DNA of 61,893 nucleotides from Myxococcales bacterium (GCA_028287115.1 JAQBQF010000243.1:1-61893); one strand, 5' to 3'; positions 44,235 through 54,808 are shown, counted from the first letter of the stretch. The notes: generated by a model from the letters alone, not told the origin. Numbers and translations: made by a program.

Positions 44235-45545
44235 CTACTCGCACGGGAGGGCGGTGGAGAACACGCGGACGTCATCGAGCGCGCCATTGAAGAAGGCGCC
44301 GACCGGGAGCCACTGCACGTTCTTACCCATGAACGGATGGAACGTCGAATTGAGCTTCCCGGCCGGGAGCGCGAAGCTTCCTTTCTTGGCGCCGTCGATG
44401 CACACCGTGACGTTGCCGCCGGTGTGGGTGGCGCGGAGGAAGTGCCACTTGAGATCTTTGGGATAGGGCGCCGTGGTCATCGCAAACTTGAGGGGATTGC
44501 CCGCATCGGTGCACGTCGTGATGTCGAGGTCGAGCCCGTTAGAGCCGTTGTCGTAGATGTCGAAGTCGATCCCGCCGGTCGCGTTGAGATCGATATCCGA
44601 GAACACGTGTGCTCCGTACGAAGTGACGACGGCGTCGTGGCGGACCCAGAATTGGATCGTCGTGTCGCCAGACTTGTCGAGGACCACGGCGGACTCGTAA
44701 TAGCGATCCGGCGCGATGGTCGCCGACTTGCCGAGCTCCGGGAAAGGTCCGGCGGCGAGCACGGGCGCGGTCATCATGCTCGTCATGTCGTTCCAGTACG
44801 TGAGCTGGTTCGCGACACACTGGTTATCGACGAGGAATCCGCCGGCGGCCGAGAACGGAACCGCCATCTGGCACTTCGATGGGAACACCGCGCCGGTCGC
44901 GCTGATGAAGAAGTGAACACCGACATCGCCGGCCCCCATCGTCATCGGCGCGAGCGCGACGAAGAATCGATCTTCGGGCAGCGCGTCGAGGGTGACCGTC
45001 GTCCCGAGCGTGACGCCGGGATTTGCGGTGCCGGTGTAGAGCACGTCTTCGCGGCTGTTGCGGTAGAGCCGGACGTTCTGGGCCGGCGCGCTGGGCGGGA
45101 CGTAGATCGCGATGCTGAGCTGGATCACCTGCTTCGAAGTCGCCGTGAATGCGATCGAAGGATCGGCCGGCTTCGTCGCACCGGAGGACGACACGAGCAA
45201 CGCACCCGGCAACACGCCGCACGCGGGCGCACTCGGATTTTTCGCGCAGCTGTCGATCTTGTTTGCCGGATCCGCTCCGACGAGGACACCCGAGCTCGGA
45301 GTCATCGCGGTCCACGCACGACTGCGCTGATCTTCGAAGTAGCCCCAGTGCTTGCCGGTGCCGCCGCTCGTACCGTCGAAGTCGTGCGCGGCGTCGGCGA
45401 GGCAGGTCGCGGGACAGACGAGCGGGGTGTTGCCATCGCCGATCGTCGTGGCGCCGTCCGGGGCGCCGTTGTTATCGAACAACGACTGGCCGCAAGCGGC
45501 GAGCACGCCGAGCGAGAGGATCGGGAGGATTCGGCTCAAAACCAC
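44235..45545 (-). CDS. lipoprotein with LamG/concanavalin-like lectin domain
   Basis: GTG at 45545 has GGAGG six bases in front. The signal has lipobox VLAAC. The 436-residue chain has a beta-rich N-terminal domain with three Cys (CPATC and CAKN-type). The C-terminal part shows a LamG/ConA-like fold (TIQFWVRHDAV, LKWHFLRATHTGGNVTVCIDGAKKG and FFNGALDDVRVFSTAL), as in laminin-G-type sugar-binding modules. It probably binds a polysaccharide on the outer surface. It overlaps the end of the TPR-PEGA gene upstream and is last of the kinase operon. Confidence 0.82.
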   Translation of the reverse strand: MVLSRILPILSLGVLAACGQSLFDNNGAPDGATTIGDGNTPLVCPATCLADAAHDFDGTSGGTGKHWGYFEDQRSRAWTAMTPSSGVLVGADPANKIDSCAKNPSAPACGVLPGALLVSSSGATKPADPSIAFTATSKQVIQLSIAIYVPPSAPAQNVRLYRNSREDVLYTGTANPGVTLGTTVTLDALPEDRFFVALAPMTMGAGDVGVHFFISATGAVFPSKCQMAVPFSAAGGFLVDNQCVANQLTYWNDMTSMMTAPVLAAGPFPELGKSATIAPDRYYESAVVLDKSGDTTIQFWVRHDAVVTSYGAHVFSDIDLNATGGIDFDIYDNGSNGLDLDITTCTDAGNPLKFAMTTAPYPKDLKWHFLRATHTGGNVTVCIDGAKKGSFALPAGKLNSTFHPFMGKNVQWLPVGAFFNGALDDVRVFSTALPCE

Positions 45546-46540
45546 AGCTCACCTCCGACGAAGGTTGGGATCGTCATGCCGTGTGCGCTGCCGGCGAAGC
45601 TCGCGAGCGTCTCGAGGCGGAACGCGAGCGCCGGTGTCGGCCGGTAGCGAACGCCGAGGCCGAACGCGCCCGCGACGAACGTCTGGCTCATGTTGCCGTC
45701 GGTGAACGAGATCGGCAGCGCCGCGACCGCATGCACCGCGAACGCGTTTCCGGCGAGCCTGACGCGCGCGCTCGGCATCACGGAATATGCGACGAGGACC
45801 GCATCGACACCGAGCTCCAGGCGCTGCCCGATCTCGACACCAAAGCCGATCGACGGCGCGCCGGTATCGCCGACTCTGCGCAGGTTGGTACCGAACGCGG
45901 CACCGACCGAAAACCGCGGAGGTCCCGGCAGTGGTGGCGCGATGACCGGCCGTTCGATCAGCGGCTTCTCGGGTGGCAGCTCCGCGAGCGTGAGCTCGAT
46001 CGTGAGCGAGTCGCCCGATGCGACGCGGAGCGTGCGCTCGGCGTCTTTGCGGCCGGGCGCACGCGCGATGAAGTGATGCTCGCCGGGCGGCAGGATCAGC
46101 GGCATGTCGAGTAGCGTGCCGAGGGCGTTGCCGTCGACGATCAAGGTCGCGCCGTCGCTCGGTGAGAACGAGACGGTGACGCGCGCGATGCGTGCGAGGA
46201 TCCCGTCGAGCTCGGTCTGCGCGATCGACAGGCGCGCGGCAGGCACCTTGCCTTTGCCCTCCTCGAGGAAGCGCCCGTAGTACTTCACGGCCTCGCCGTA
46301 ATGCGAGAGCTCGCGATGACACGCGGCGATGTTGTAGAGCACGAGCGGATGCGGCGCGATCTCGTACGCGCGCTCGAACTCCGCGAGCGCTTCGCTGAAC
46401 TTGCTCTCCTTGAACAGCGCGACGCCGCTCTTGAAATAGCGATCGGCTTCCGCCTGTTGCTTCGAAGATTTCTTGGAGTCCGCGGGCGCTACCTGCGCCG
46501 ACAGCAGCACGAGGCCGAGAGCGAGTAGCAATTTGGTCAT
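45536..46540 (-). CDS. TPR-PEGA exported protein with C-terminal barrel-like domain
   Basis: The 334-residue protein has a signal peptide (MTKLLLALGLVLLSAQVAPA). Next are TPR repeats (ADRYFKSGVALFKESKFSEALAEFERAYEIAP and VLYNIAACHRELSHYGEAV), then a PEGA domain (FSPSDGATLIVDGNALG to HHFIARAPGRKDAE). The last 130 residues alternate aromatic and hydrophobic strands (FSVGAAFGTNL to PTFVGGELWF), like an outer-membrane barrel with terminal Phe. It may anchor in the outer membrane and bind the cell wall. Start ATG overlaps the kinase stop (ATGA), and its 3' end overlaps the LamG gene by ten bases. Confidence 0.8.
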   Translation of the reverse strand: MTKLLLALGLVLLSAQVAPADSKKSSKQQAEADRYFKSGVALFKESKFSEALAEFERAYEIAPHPLVLYNIAACHRELSHYGEAVKYYGRFLEEGKGKVPAARLSIAQTELDGILARIARVTVSFSPSDGATLIVDGNALGTLLDMPLILPPGEHHFIARAPGRKDAERTLRVASGDSLTIELTLAELPPEKPLIERPVIAPPLPGPPRFSVGAAFGTNLRRVGDTGAPSIGFGVEIGQRLELGVDAVLVAYSVMPSARVRLAGNAFAVHAVAALPISFTDGNMSQTFVAGAFGLGVRYRPTPALAFRLETLASFAGSAHGMTIPTFVGGELWF

Positions 46541-48114
46541 TTGTAGGGACTCTCGTCTTCGATGCGATTGGTGATCTTGTGAGGCCGCTTGGTGGGCAGC
46601 GTCTGCCGCTTGAGCGGCACGACGAGCCGCTGGCTCTCGTCGAACCGGATCTGCTCCGCGTGCGTGAGATATCCAGGTGCCGCGATCCGGAGCTCGTGGG
46701 TCGCGTCGTCTTTGGGAACGACCAGCTCGCCGCCCGTGACGGGCTTACCGTCGACGGTGATCGTGGCGGCTTTAGGCTCGATGGCGAAATGAAACGTGAT
46801 GTTCGTGGCGGGCGGCGAGCCCTCCGGGGGAGCCGGATGCGTGTCGATCGGAGTAATAGGCGCAGCGACCGGCGGAGCAGGTGGCTTTGCGACGGGCGGA
46901 GCAGGTGGCTTTGCGACGGCGCTGCTCGCGCTCGCGGAACCGGCAGCTTGCGAACCCGCGGTCGGCTTGCCGTGTGGCCCGGCCAACATGACGGCCGCGC
47001 CGACGCCGATGCCGAGCAGGGCGACGAGGCCGACCACGAGCGGCATCTTCGACCGCTTGCCCCCGACGGTCGGCGACGGACCGGTGATCAGCGTCGGCGT
47101 CGCGCGCAGATCGTTTGGCGTCGCGAGTAACGTGCGGTCGGTGCCGGTGACCTGCTTCGGGGCGGGCGACGTGAACGGCGTCGGCGTGGTCTTGTGCGGA
47201 AGGCGGGGGGTCGAGATTCGCTCGCCATCGAGCGCGTGATCGCGGAACGTCGGCCCGCAAAACGCAGTGAGCGCTTGTTCGAGCTCCGCGGCGCTCGCCG
47301 GTCGATCGGCCGGCGCTCGAGACATCGTCCTCAGGATCAGCTCGTCGAGCGCCGGCGGCAGGTTCGGGCGCTTCTCGATCGGCCGGACGAAGTCACCGGT
47401 CATCACGCGATACATGAGCTGGTTATAGTTTTCGGCCTGGATCGGGACATGCCCGATCAGCATCTCGTACAGGATCACGCCGAACGCGTAGAGATCGGTT
47501 GCCGGTCCCACTTCGCTGTCGCCGCGCGCTTGCTCGGGCGACATGTAATAGGGCGTGCCCAGGATGAGCCCGGTGGTCGTCAGCCGAAATTCGGTATCGA
47601 GGCCAGTCGTGCGCGAGATCCCGAAGTCGAGGAGCTTCACCATCTCGCCGCGCGACTGGCGGACGAGGAACACGTTGTCCGGCTTGAGATCACGGTGGAC
47701 GATCCCGGCGGCGTGCGCTGCACCGAGCGGCGACAGGATCGCGCAACCGAGCTCGCACGCGACCTCGATCTGCATCGCGCCGCTGGTCCGCAGCCGACTC
47801 GCGAGCGATTCGCCCTCGAGGTACTCCATGACCAGGAACGGCTCGCCCTGGCTGCTGGTCCCGATATCGGTGACCTGCGCGATGCCTTCGTGACCGATCT
47901 GCGATGCGGTGATCGCCTCGCGATGGAAGCGCTCGATCATCAGCGGCGAGCTCAGCTGCGGGTTCAGGATCTTGATCGCGACGCGCTTGCGCAGCTTGAC
48001 GTGCGTGCCGACGTAAACGGCGCCCATGCCGCCGACGGCAAGTAACCGCTCGATGCGGTACTTGTCGTCCAACATGGTGCCTTCCGCCAACGGGCGGGGT
48101 TCCGACGCCTCCAC
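46537..48114 (-). CDS. active Ser/Thr protein kinase with transmembrane segment and PEGA domain
   Basis: The 525-residue protein has an intact kinase domain (about 19-290). It contains the glycine loop LLAVGGMGAVYVG, Lys in RVAIKIL, HRDLKPDN, DFG in LLDFGISR and the activation/APE region GTPYYMSPEQ. A linker with Thr/Pro motifs, one membrane helix (MPLVVGLVALLGIGVGAAVMLA) and a PEGA domain (ATITVDGKPVTGGELVVP) follow. It should transmit an envelope signal to cytoplasmic substrates. Start is GTG, with ATG at 48075 as alternative. TPR-PEGA and LamG genes follow with overlaps, so one operon links kinase and envelope binding. Confidence 0.93.
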   Translation of the reverse strand: MEASEPRPLAEGTMLDDKYRIERLLAVGGMGAVYVGTHVKLRKRVAIKILNPQLSSPLMIERFHREAITASQIGHEGIAQVTDIGTSSQGEPFLVMEYLEGESLASRLRTSGAMQIEVACELGCAILSPLGAAHAAGIVHRDLKPDNVFLVRQSRGEMVKLLDFGISRTTGLDTEFRLTTTGLILGTPYYMSPEQARGDSEVGPATDLYAFGVILYEMLIGHVPIQAENYNQLMYRVMTGDFVRPIEKRPNLPPALDELILRTMSRAPADRPASAAELEQALTAFCGPTFRDHALDGERISTPRLPHKTTPTPFTSPAPKQVTGTDRTLLATPNDLRATPTLITGPSPTVGGKRSKMPLVVGLVALLGIGVGAAVMLAGPHGKPTAGSQAAGSASASSAVAKPPAPPVAKPPAPPVAAPITPIDTHPAPPEGSPPATNITFHFAIEPKAATITVDGKPVTGGELVVPKDDATHELRIAAPGYLTHAEQIRFDESQRLVVPLKRQTLPTKRPHKITNRIEDESPYK

Positions 48115-48209
48115 GCATTCAAGGATAGGTCACCTAAGCCGTGAATTCACGCTGACATGTGTGACGTTCCCGAGCGAAGGCTTGCCCGGGTGCGGTACCA
48201 TTTTGCCCC

Positions 48210-49136
48210 ATGGTCAGGTCGGTCGAGATCGACAGGGCGAGCATCGCCACGGTGAAGACCTCGGTGGAGCGAGTCCTCGGCCACGCGTTATCGGTGCCGT
48301 TCTCGTCGGCCGACGAGTTCCCAGCGTACTGGCAGTCGGCGATCAGCATCTACGGTGGCGAGGATCTCGCGCTGCGGATCGCGAGCGAGCTTCCGGTCGG
48401 AAGCTTCGGACGCGCGAGCTACGCGTTCGCGAGTGCCGCGACGATCGGCGACGCACTCAGCGTGTTTCGTCGCAACGCGCAGGGGTCGGTCGCCGGGATC
48501 ACGATCGAGCTCGACATCACCGCCGCCGACGCGACCGTCGTGATGCACGGTCCCGAGCTCATGTGGCCGCTCTTCGAGGTGCTGGTCGGTGTGCTCGGCT
48601 TGCGCTGCCAACAGTTGCCCGATCCGCCGGTCCCGATCACCGCGGTGTCGCTGCCGGGTGAGCCGCCTCGCAACAGCGGCCCCTGGGAGCAGCTGTTCAA
48701 GGTCGCTCCGCGGTGGCGAGCTCCCGCATCGTCGCTCACGATCCCCGCCGCGTTGCTCGAGCGGCCGCTGCGCACGGCGGACATCGGCGTTCGCGAGGCA
48801 CTCGGCACCGGGCCGATGGCCTCGACCAAGGACGAAGTGCGCGCACACGTTCGGCAGTGGATTCGCGAGTCGCCAGAAGCCGAGGAGGTCGCCCGCGCGC
48901 TGGGGCTTTCGCTGCGGACGTTGCAGCGCCGGCTCGGTGACGAGGGCGCCTCGTTTCGCCAGCTCGTGCTCGAGATCAAGATCGAGGTTGCGAAGGAGCT
49001 GCTCGGCAACGTGCAACTCTCGATCGGCGAGATCGCGAGCGCAGTTGGGTTCAGCCGCGTCCCCGCATTCTCCCGCGCGTTCTCCCAAGCGACCGGGATG
49101 ACGCCATCCGGGTTCCGTTCGCAGCTTCGCAAATAG
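48210..49136 (+). CDS. AraC-family transcriptional regulator
   Basis: The 308-residue protein has an N-terminal ligand domain of the Arabinose_bd type (FPAYWQSAISIYGGEDLALRIASELPVGSFG). A C-terminal double helix-turn-helix (about 225-305) has LGLSLRTLQRRLGDEGASFRQLVLE and LSIGEIASAVGFSRVPAFSRAFSQATGMTP, the classic AraC motif. It is divergent from the kinase operon and upstream of the amidohydrolase/lipoprotein pair. Direct repeats (49223, 49244) downstream of this gene are a candidate target. Confidence 0.92.
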   Translation: MVRSVEIDRASIATVKTSVERVLGHALSVPFSSADEFPAYWQSAISIYGGEDLALRIASELPVGSFGRASYAFASAATIGDALSVFRRNAQGSVAGITIELDITAADATVVMHGPELMWPLFEVLVGVLGLRCQQLPDPPVPITAVSLPGEPPRNSGPWEQLFKVAPRWRAPASSLTIPAALLERPLRTADIGVREALGTGPMASTKDEVRAHVRQWIRESPEAEEVARALGLSLRTLQRRLGDEGASFRQLVLEIKIEVAKELLGNVQLSIGEIASAVGFSRVPAFSRAFSQATGMTPSGFRSQLRK

Positions 49137-49222
49137 CCATGCCGTGCTCTGGCAACGAGTGGGGGAGCTGTTAGAGGCCACCGCTCGTGGCGCGTGAGAT
49201 AGCAACGGCTGGCGGGCCGAGA

Positions 49223-49251
49223 TTTGGCGCGAATTGGAAACTGTTTGGCGC
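49223..49251. promoter_or_regulatory. 21-bp-spaced direct repeats, candidate AraC-type operator
   Basis: TTTGGCGC occurs at 49223-49230 and again at 49244-49251, 21 bp apart, that is about two helical turns. AraC-family dimers typically bind two direct half-sites with this spacing. The pair lies between the AraC gene and the amidohydrolase gene, about 170 bp before the ATG. Binding is inferred only. Confidence 0.35.
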
Positions 49252-49340
49252 CGAAATGCCGTGCGACCTCTGCTGCTTACGCTTTGCAGTAGCTCCGCGA
49301 TCAGCCGCTGGACACTGCATTAGCCGGGGCAAAATGGGGC

Positions 49341-49358
49341 CTGTCACAGAAATGACAG
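49341..49358. promoter_or_regulatory. perfect inverted repeat CTGTCA-N6-TGACAG, candidate operator
   Basis: CTGTCACAGAAATGACAG forms a perfect 6-bp inverted repeat with a 6-base centre, about 60 bp upstream of the amidohydrolase ATG (49420). It could be a dimeric repressor site or part of the promoter. Confidence 0.4.
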
Positions 49359-49419
49359 CCACTTACAGATGGCACGTCCGAAGCAATGCGTCCGGCTCGC
49401 GGACAAGGACCCGCCATCC

Positions 49420-50931
49420 ATGCGCAACCGACGAAACCTCACCACTGCATTGTTCTCGACCGTTGTTCTCGCCGCATGCCTCACCGATGAGGCGCAGCAG
49501 GCGTTCGAAGAGGACGACAACGACGACACGCTGGTTGGCGATGGCAAGGCCGACGCCACGGCGTCGAACGGCTACCGCTCGGGCTGCGGCGCCGCGATCC
49601 GCACCGGGAGCTACGCACTGCACGGCGATGTCGTGACTCCGGCCGGCGTCAAGGCCGCCTACTACCTGGTCGTCAAGGACGAGAAGATCGCCGCGATCCA
49701 GGCAACCAAGCCGACCGCGATGACCGTGGTCGAGACCAACGGCATCATCTTCCCTGGCCTGATCGATGGCCACGGCCACGTCGAGTACAACCACATCCCG
49801 ATCGCCGACCTCGGCAAGCGCTACCAGAACCGCGATCAGTGGCCGGGCGCGTCGCTGTACCAGACGCTCGTCAAGGATCCGAAGAACGCGGTCACCGCGG
49901 CCGGCCTGCAGTGCGAAGCGATTCGCCACGGCGAGGCGCGCGGTTTGGTCGGCGGCACGACCGGTATCCAGGGCACGCCCGCCACGTCGTGCGCCAAGTC
50001 GCTGGTCCGCAACGTCGAGCTCACCAACTTCTGCCAGGACCACGTCCGTCAGAACGTGATGACGATCGCCGGCTTCGGCCGCTCGATCTCGGGCAAGCCG
50101 TCGTTCGCCGATAGCATCAAGGCCGACATCGCCGCGAAGAAGCTCGACGCGTTTGCCGTCCACGCGGGCGAGGGCATCGACGCCCACGAGCTCGCCGAGT
50201 GGGGCCAGCTCAAGAGCTTCGGCCTCAACGTCCCGCAGCTCGTCATGATCCACACCGCGGCGTTCACCGACACCGAGTACAAAGAGATCGGCGCAGTCGG
50301 CGCGAAGATCGTGTGGTCGCCGCTGTCGAACCTGCTGCTCTACGGCAAGACTGCCGACGTCCCGACCGCGCTCAAGTACAACATCAATGTCTCGCTCGGA
50401 TCCGACTGGGCGCCGAGCGGTTCCGCGAACGTGCTCGCCGAGCTCAAGGTCGCCGACCACGTCAACCAGAAGCTGTGGGCGAGCAAGATCACCGACCAGC
50501 AGCTCGTCGACATGGTCACCATCAACCCGGCGAAGGCCTACGCCCTCGACAAGTTCGTCGGCACCCTCGAAGTCGGCAAGTACGCCGACCTGCTCGTCAT
50601 CGCCAAGCCGGCCACCGGCACCGCGTACCGCGCGCTGATCAATGCTCGCCCGCAGGATGTCCAGCTCGTCACGATCTCCGGCGACCCGCTGTTCGGTACG
50701 ACCACCGCGATGGACGCGCTCGGCAAGATGGGCGACTACGAAGTGATCGACACCTGCGGCTCGCCTCGCGCGATCGACGTGACCGTCGGCGCGACCGACG
50801 TCACGCGCGGCACCGAGAAGCTCGCCGACATCGAGTCGAAGCTCAAGGCGGTCAACCCGAAGCTGACCCCGGTCATCGACTGCACCAACGACGCCGCGAC
50901 CAAGGCTCTGCACGGCACGAGCGCTGAATAA
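49420..50931 (+). CDS. amidohydrolase-family lipoprotein
   Basis: ATG at 49420 opens a lipoprotein signal with lipobox LAAC. The following acidic linker reads EEDDNDDTLVGDGKAD. The 503-residue protein is a metal-dependent amidohydrolase: PGLIDGHGHVEYN supplies the first His pair, then VHAGEG, IHTAAF and GSDWAPSG with the later His/Asp ligands. The C-terminal part AYALDKFVGTLEVGKYADLLVI is the typical outer sheet. A periplasmic or surface imidazolonepropionase/prolidase-type enzyme acting on a small cyclic amide is likely, but the substrate is unknown. A related GDGKAD linker occurs in the next lipoprotein, 32 bases downstream. Confidence 0.87.
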   Translation: MRNRRNLTTALFSTVVLAACLTDEAQQAFEEDDNDDTLVGDGKADATASNGYRSGCGAAIRTGSYALHGDVVTPAGVKAAYYLVVKDEKIAAIQATKPTAMTVVETNGIIFPGLIDGHGHVEYNHIPIADLGKRYQNRDQWPGASLYQTLVKDPKNAVTAAGLQCEAIRHGEARGLVGGTTGIQGTPATSCAKSLVRNVELTNFCQDHVRQNVMTIAGFGRSISGKPSFADSIKADIAAKKLDAFAVHAGEGIDAHELAEWGQLKSFGLNVPQLVMIHTAAFTDTEYKEIGAVGAKIVWSPLSNLLLYGKTADVPTALKYNINVSLGSDWAPSGSANVLAELKVADHVNQKLWASKITDQQLVDMVTINPAKAYALDKFVGTLEVGKYADLLVIAKPATGTAYRALINARPQDVQLVTISGDPLFGTTTAMDALGKMGDYEVIDTCGSPRAIDVTVGATDVTRGTEKLADIESKLKAVNPKLTPVIDCTNDAATKALHGTSAE

Positions 50932-50963
50932 CGTCTCTCCAACGATACACCTCGAGCACGAAC

Positions 50964-52604
50964 ATGAAGAACCTAGCTTACGCTTTCACGCTCACCACGC
51001 TCCTCTCGATCGCGCCGGCGTGCATCGACGATCCCAGCGCGGAAGACATCGCTGACGATCAAGAGGTCGCCGGCGACGGCAAGGCCGACACGAGCGCGCC
51101 GGTCGTGACGACCGACAACCTCAACGGTCAATGGGTCACCACGATCGCGGGACAGAAGCAGACCTCTGACACCGTGATCGAGTCGTGGTCCGCCGTGGGG
51201 ATTCGGATCCACTTCGGAGCCAAGGTCATCCAGGCGACCCGCCTCGGTGACAAGCTCACCGCGCCCGGCCTCTCGATCGACGTCAAGCCGAACAAGGCCG
51301 GCGTCAAGGACGACACGCTCGACGGAACGATCGACGGCCAGGCGGTCCACTTCGACCGCGACGTGTCGGTGAAGCCGCCGATCACGGTGGCGTTCCCCGG
51401 CGATCGTCCGTACCGCAAGTGGCTGACCGACATCGTCCTGCCGCAGGCGCAGCTCGATCGCGAGTCGTACATCTCGATGGACGCGGCGACGATGCTCAAG
51501 TTCCTGCAGAGCTGCGAGCTCTACAAGCACGGCTCGTGGCTGCGCACCTACTTCAAAGGCGCGACGTTTGCCGAGCAGGCGACGAGCTTCCGCAACGTCG
51601 TCTACGCGATCGACCACATGACGGCGACCCCGCGCCAGATGACGTCGCTGTACAAGTTCTCGAGCACGCTCCAGACGAACCTCAAGGACCCGACCAAGGT
51701 CGGCCTCGCGATGTCGACGTTCAGCATGTACTTCACGACCGCCGCCGGTCGCGCGCTGCGCATGCCGATCACGCCCGATTCGACGGCGTACTTCATCACG
51801 GACCGCCCGGTCCGCGGCGCCAAGATCGGCCTCGTCGTGATGGCCACGCCGACCCACGGTCCGCTCGCGAGCACATTCGGCCGCCAGTTGCTCGACATGG
51901 GCGCGATGCCGGTCGCCGACAACCGCGTCTACGCTCGCACGATGATGGAGCTCATGATCAAGTCCAGCAACCAGACCGCGACGGCGCTGTCGCCGACCGG
52001 CCGCTCCGCGCTGACGGATTGGTTCTCGGTGATGGCGATCGAAGACTACCGCGGTGTCGCGTTCGGTAACGCGAACCTCGGCTGGGGCTACAACATGACG
52101 AACGTGCAGTTCTACGGCCTCGTCGTGCGCGCCCTCGCTCGCGCGACGGCGGTGGACAGCACGAGCAAGCCCGTCATCGGCCAGGTCATCGTCGGCACCG
52201 AGCTCCGCCCGGGCGATCCGTCGTATGCGGACGTGCTGAACGGCGGCAACGACATGCAGGAGTATCCCGACATGGCGCAGCTCAAGGTGCTCGCGACGAG
52301 CTTCCTCCGCCAAGCGCATCCGCAGCAGGTTGCCGCTGTCGAGGCCGCGTTCGCGGGCGTCGTTCCGAAGAACCAGCTCGACTTCCACGCGCAGCAGGAC
52401 GTGTTCCACTACATCACCGCGCAGCTCTACGATGCGCAGGGTCGGACGGCGAACCTGACCGGCGCGTCGGCCGACGCGGCGATCGCTGCGGTCGTCGCGC
52501 TCGTCGACGTGCTGTACACGGACTCGGCCGGGTTCGAAGCGTACGTGCTCGCGCACGGCATCACGAAGAGCAACGTCGCCGCTCCGAAGTCGACCGGCTT
52601 CTAA
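50964..52604 (+). CDS. lipoprotein of unknown function, 546 aa
   Basis: The signal peptide (MKNLAYAFTLTTLLSIAPAC) has its lipid Cys at position 20 and is followed by an acidic linker with VAGDGKAD, like the previous protein. Residues 50-140 are a beta-rich domain (LNGQWVTTIAGQKQTSDTVIESW to FDRDVSVK). The remainder is mostly helical, with RPYRKWLTDIVLPQAQLDRESYISMDAATML and a Tyr/Met-rich core. No family is recognised. It is co-directional with the amidohydrolase and closed by a strong terminator, so both probably form one transcript. Confidence 0.75.
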   Translation: MKNLAYAFTLTTLLSIAPACIDDPSAEDIADDQEVAGDGKADTSAPVVTTDNLNGQWVTTIAGQKQTSDTVIESWSAVGIRIHFGAKVIQATRLGDKLTAPGLSIDVKPNKAGVKDDTLDGTIDGQAVHFDRDVSVKPPITVAFPGDRPYRKWLTDIVLPQAQLDRESYISMDAATMLKFLQSCELYKHGSWLRTYFKGATFAEQATSFRNVVYAIDHMTATPRQMTSLYKFSSTLQTNLKDPTKVGLAMSTFSMYFTTAAGRALRMPITPDSTAYFITDRPVRGAKIGLVVMATPTHGPLASTFGRQLLDMGAMPVADNRVYARTMMELMIKSSNQTATALSPTGRSALTDWFSVMAIEDYRGVAFGNANLGWGYNMTNVQFYGLVVRALARATAVDSTSKPVIGQVIVGTELRPGDPSYADVLNGGNDMQEYPDMAQLKVLATSFLRQAHPQQVAAVEAAFAGVVPKNQLDFHAQQDVFHYITAQLYDAQGRTANLTGASADAAIAAVVALVDVLYTDSAGFEAYVLAHGITKSNVAAPKSTGF

Positions 52605-52627
52605 GGCGTCCTCGTTCGAAACCACGA

Positions 52628-52653
52628 AAGGCAGCCAACGTGGCTGCCTTTTT
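52628..52653 (+). terminator. rho-independent terminator
   Basis: AAGGCAGCCA (52628-52637) pairs perfectly with TGGCTGCCTT (52641-52650) over ten bases with an ACG loop, followed directly by T residues (five Ts at 52649-52653). It lies 24 bases after the stop of the unknown lipoprotein and ends the amidohydrolase/lipoprotein transcript. Confidence 0.9.
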
Positions 52654-52671
52654 GTCGTTCAGGTCCGACGG

Positions 52672-54024
<1,353 letters not shown>

Positions 54025-54112
54025 GCGATCCGTCCGGGACCGGAACCTACACCAAAAAATCAGCGGCGGTCGCGGTGACGCAACCGCCGCCGCTCGCGTC
54101 TCGGCGCTGACC

Positions 54113-54709
54113 TTAGAAGCTACCGAGCACCGCGAAACCGTTGCCGGTCGGTGCGATGTGCGTCTCCGCGGTCCGGGTCACGACCCGATGATGCGAGGGC
54201 TCGAGGATGCCGTCGATCATCGTGAGGATGCCGGCGGCCTGGAAGATGCCGTCGGCGACGAGGAGCACCTTGGCCGTCGTCGTGCTGTCGCAGTTCGCGT
54301 TCGAGATCGGGCAGTTGCCCCAGTCATTGAGCGCGAGCCACGGACCGACGACCGGCACGTAGAGCCGATCCGCCCCGACATGATTGCTCGATGCGGCGGT
54401 AATCACCGAAGCGCCGTAGCTGCCGGCGAACACGATCGCGCCGGTGGTGAATACGGGCGCGTTCCAGTCATCGCGAACGTAGTCGGTCTCCTGCGTGGCC
54501 GGGACGATGGCCTGACGTGGTTCCAGTTGCGGGTTGACGATGACGACGGGCGTCGGCGCCGGCGGCGGCGTCACGACCACCGGCGTCGAGGCCGGTGCCG
54601 GCTGGGTCGTGGGATCCGGCGTCGTGGTTGGATTATTCGGGTCGTCTGCGTAAGCGACCGCCGGAATCAACGCGGCGCTCAGCGCGAGGGCAAGGTTCGT
54701 TAGTCTCAT
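54113..54709 (-). CDS. exported hypothetical protein, 198 aa
   Basis: The ATG at 54709 has GAGGA six bases upstream and starts a signal peptide (MRLTNLALALSAALIPAVAYA). A Pro/Thr-rich linker of about 50 residues follows (DDPNNPTTTPDPTTQPAPAS). The C-terminal 120 residues contain two hydrophobic segments (VFTTGAIVFAGSYGASVITAA and VLLVADGIFQAAGILTMIDGI) and a Cys pair (NCPISNANCDS). This pattern of a proline linker plus small helical-hairpin domain is common in myxobacterial exported proteins of unknown role. Confidence 0.68.
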   Translation of the reverse strand: MRLTNLALALSAALIPAVAYADDPNNPTTTPDPTTQPAPASTPVVVTPPPAPTPVVIVNPQLEPRQAIVPATQETDYVRDDWNAPVFTTGAIVFAGSYGASVITAASSNHVGADRLYVPVVGPWLALNDWGNCPISNANCDSTTTAKVLLVADGIFQAAGILTMIDGILEPSHHRVVTRTAETHIAPTGNGFAVLGSF

Positions 54710-54808
54710 TGGGAGTCCTCACTTGAAAGGTTTGCGATGAGACAGTCGTGCAAGACAGTTGCCACGCCGACGGAGCTTTTCGTGCGGCGAGCTCCGTGGG
54801 ATGAGCGC

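Noticed and set aside
49148..49170. Similarity to part of the palindrome at 31317-31401
   Set aside because: Only two short blocks match and their spacing differs, so a shared repeat family is not shown.
54770..54797. ACGGAGCT/AGCTCCGT hairpin behind the monooxygenase gene
   Set aside because: Stem of eight pairs with a 12-base loop but no T tract, so a terminator cannot be claimed.
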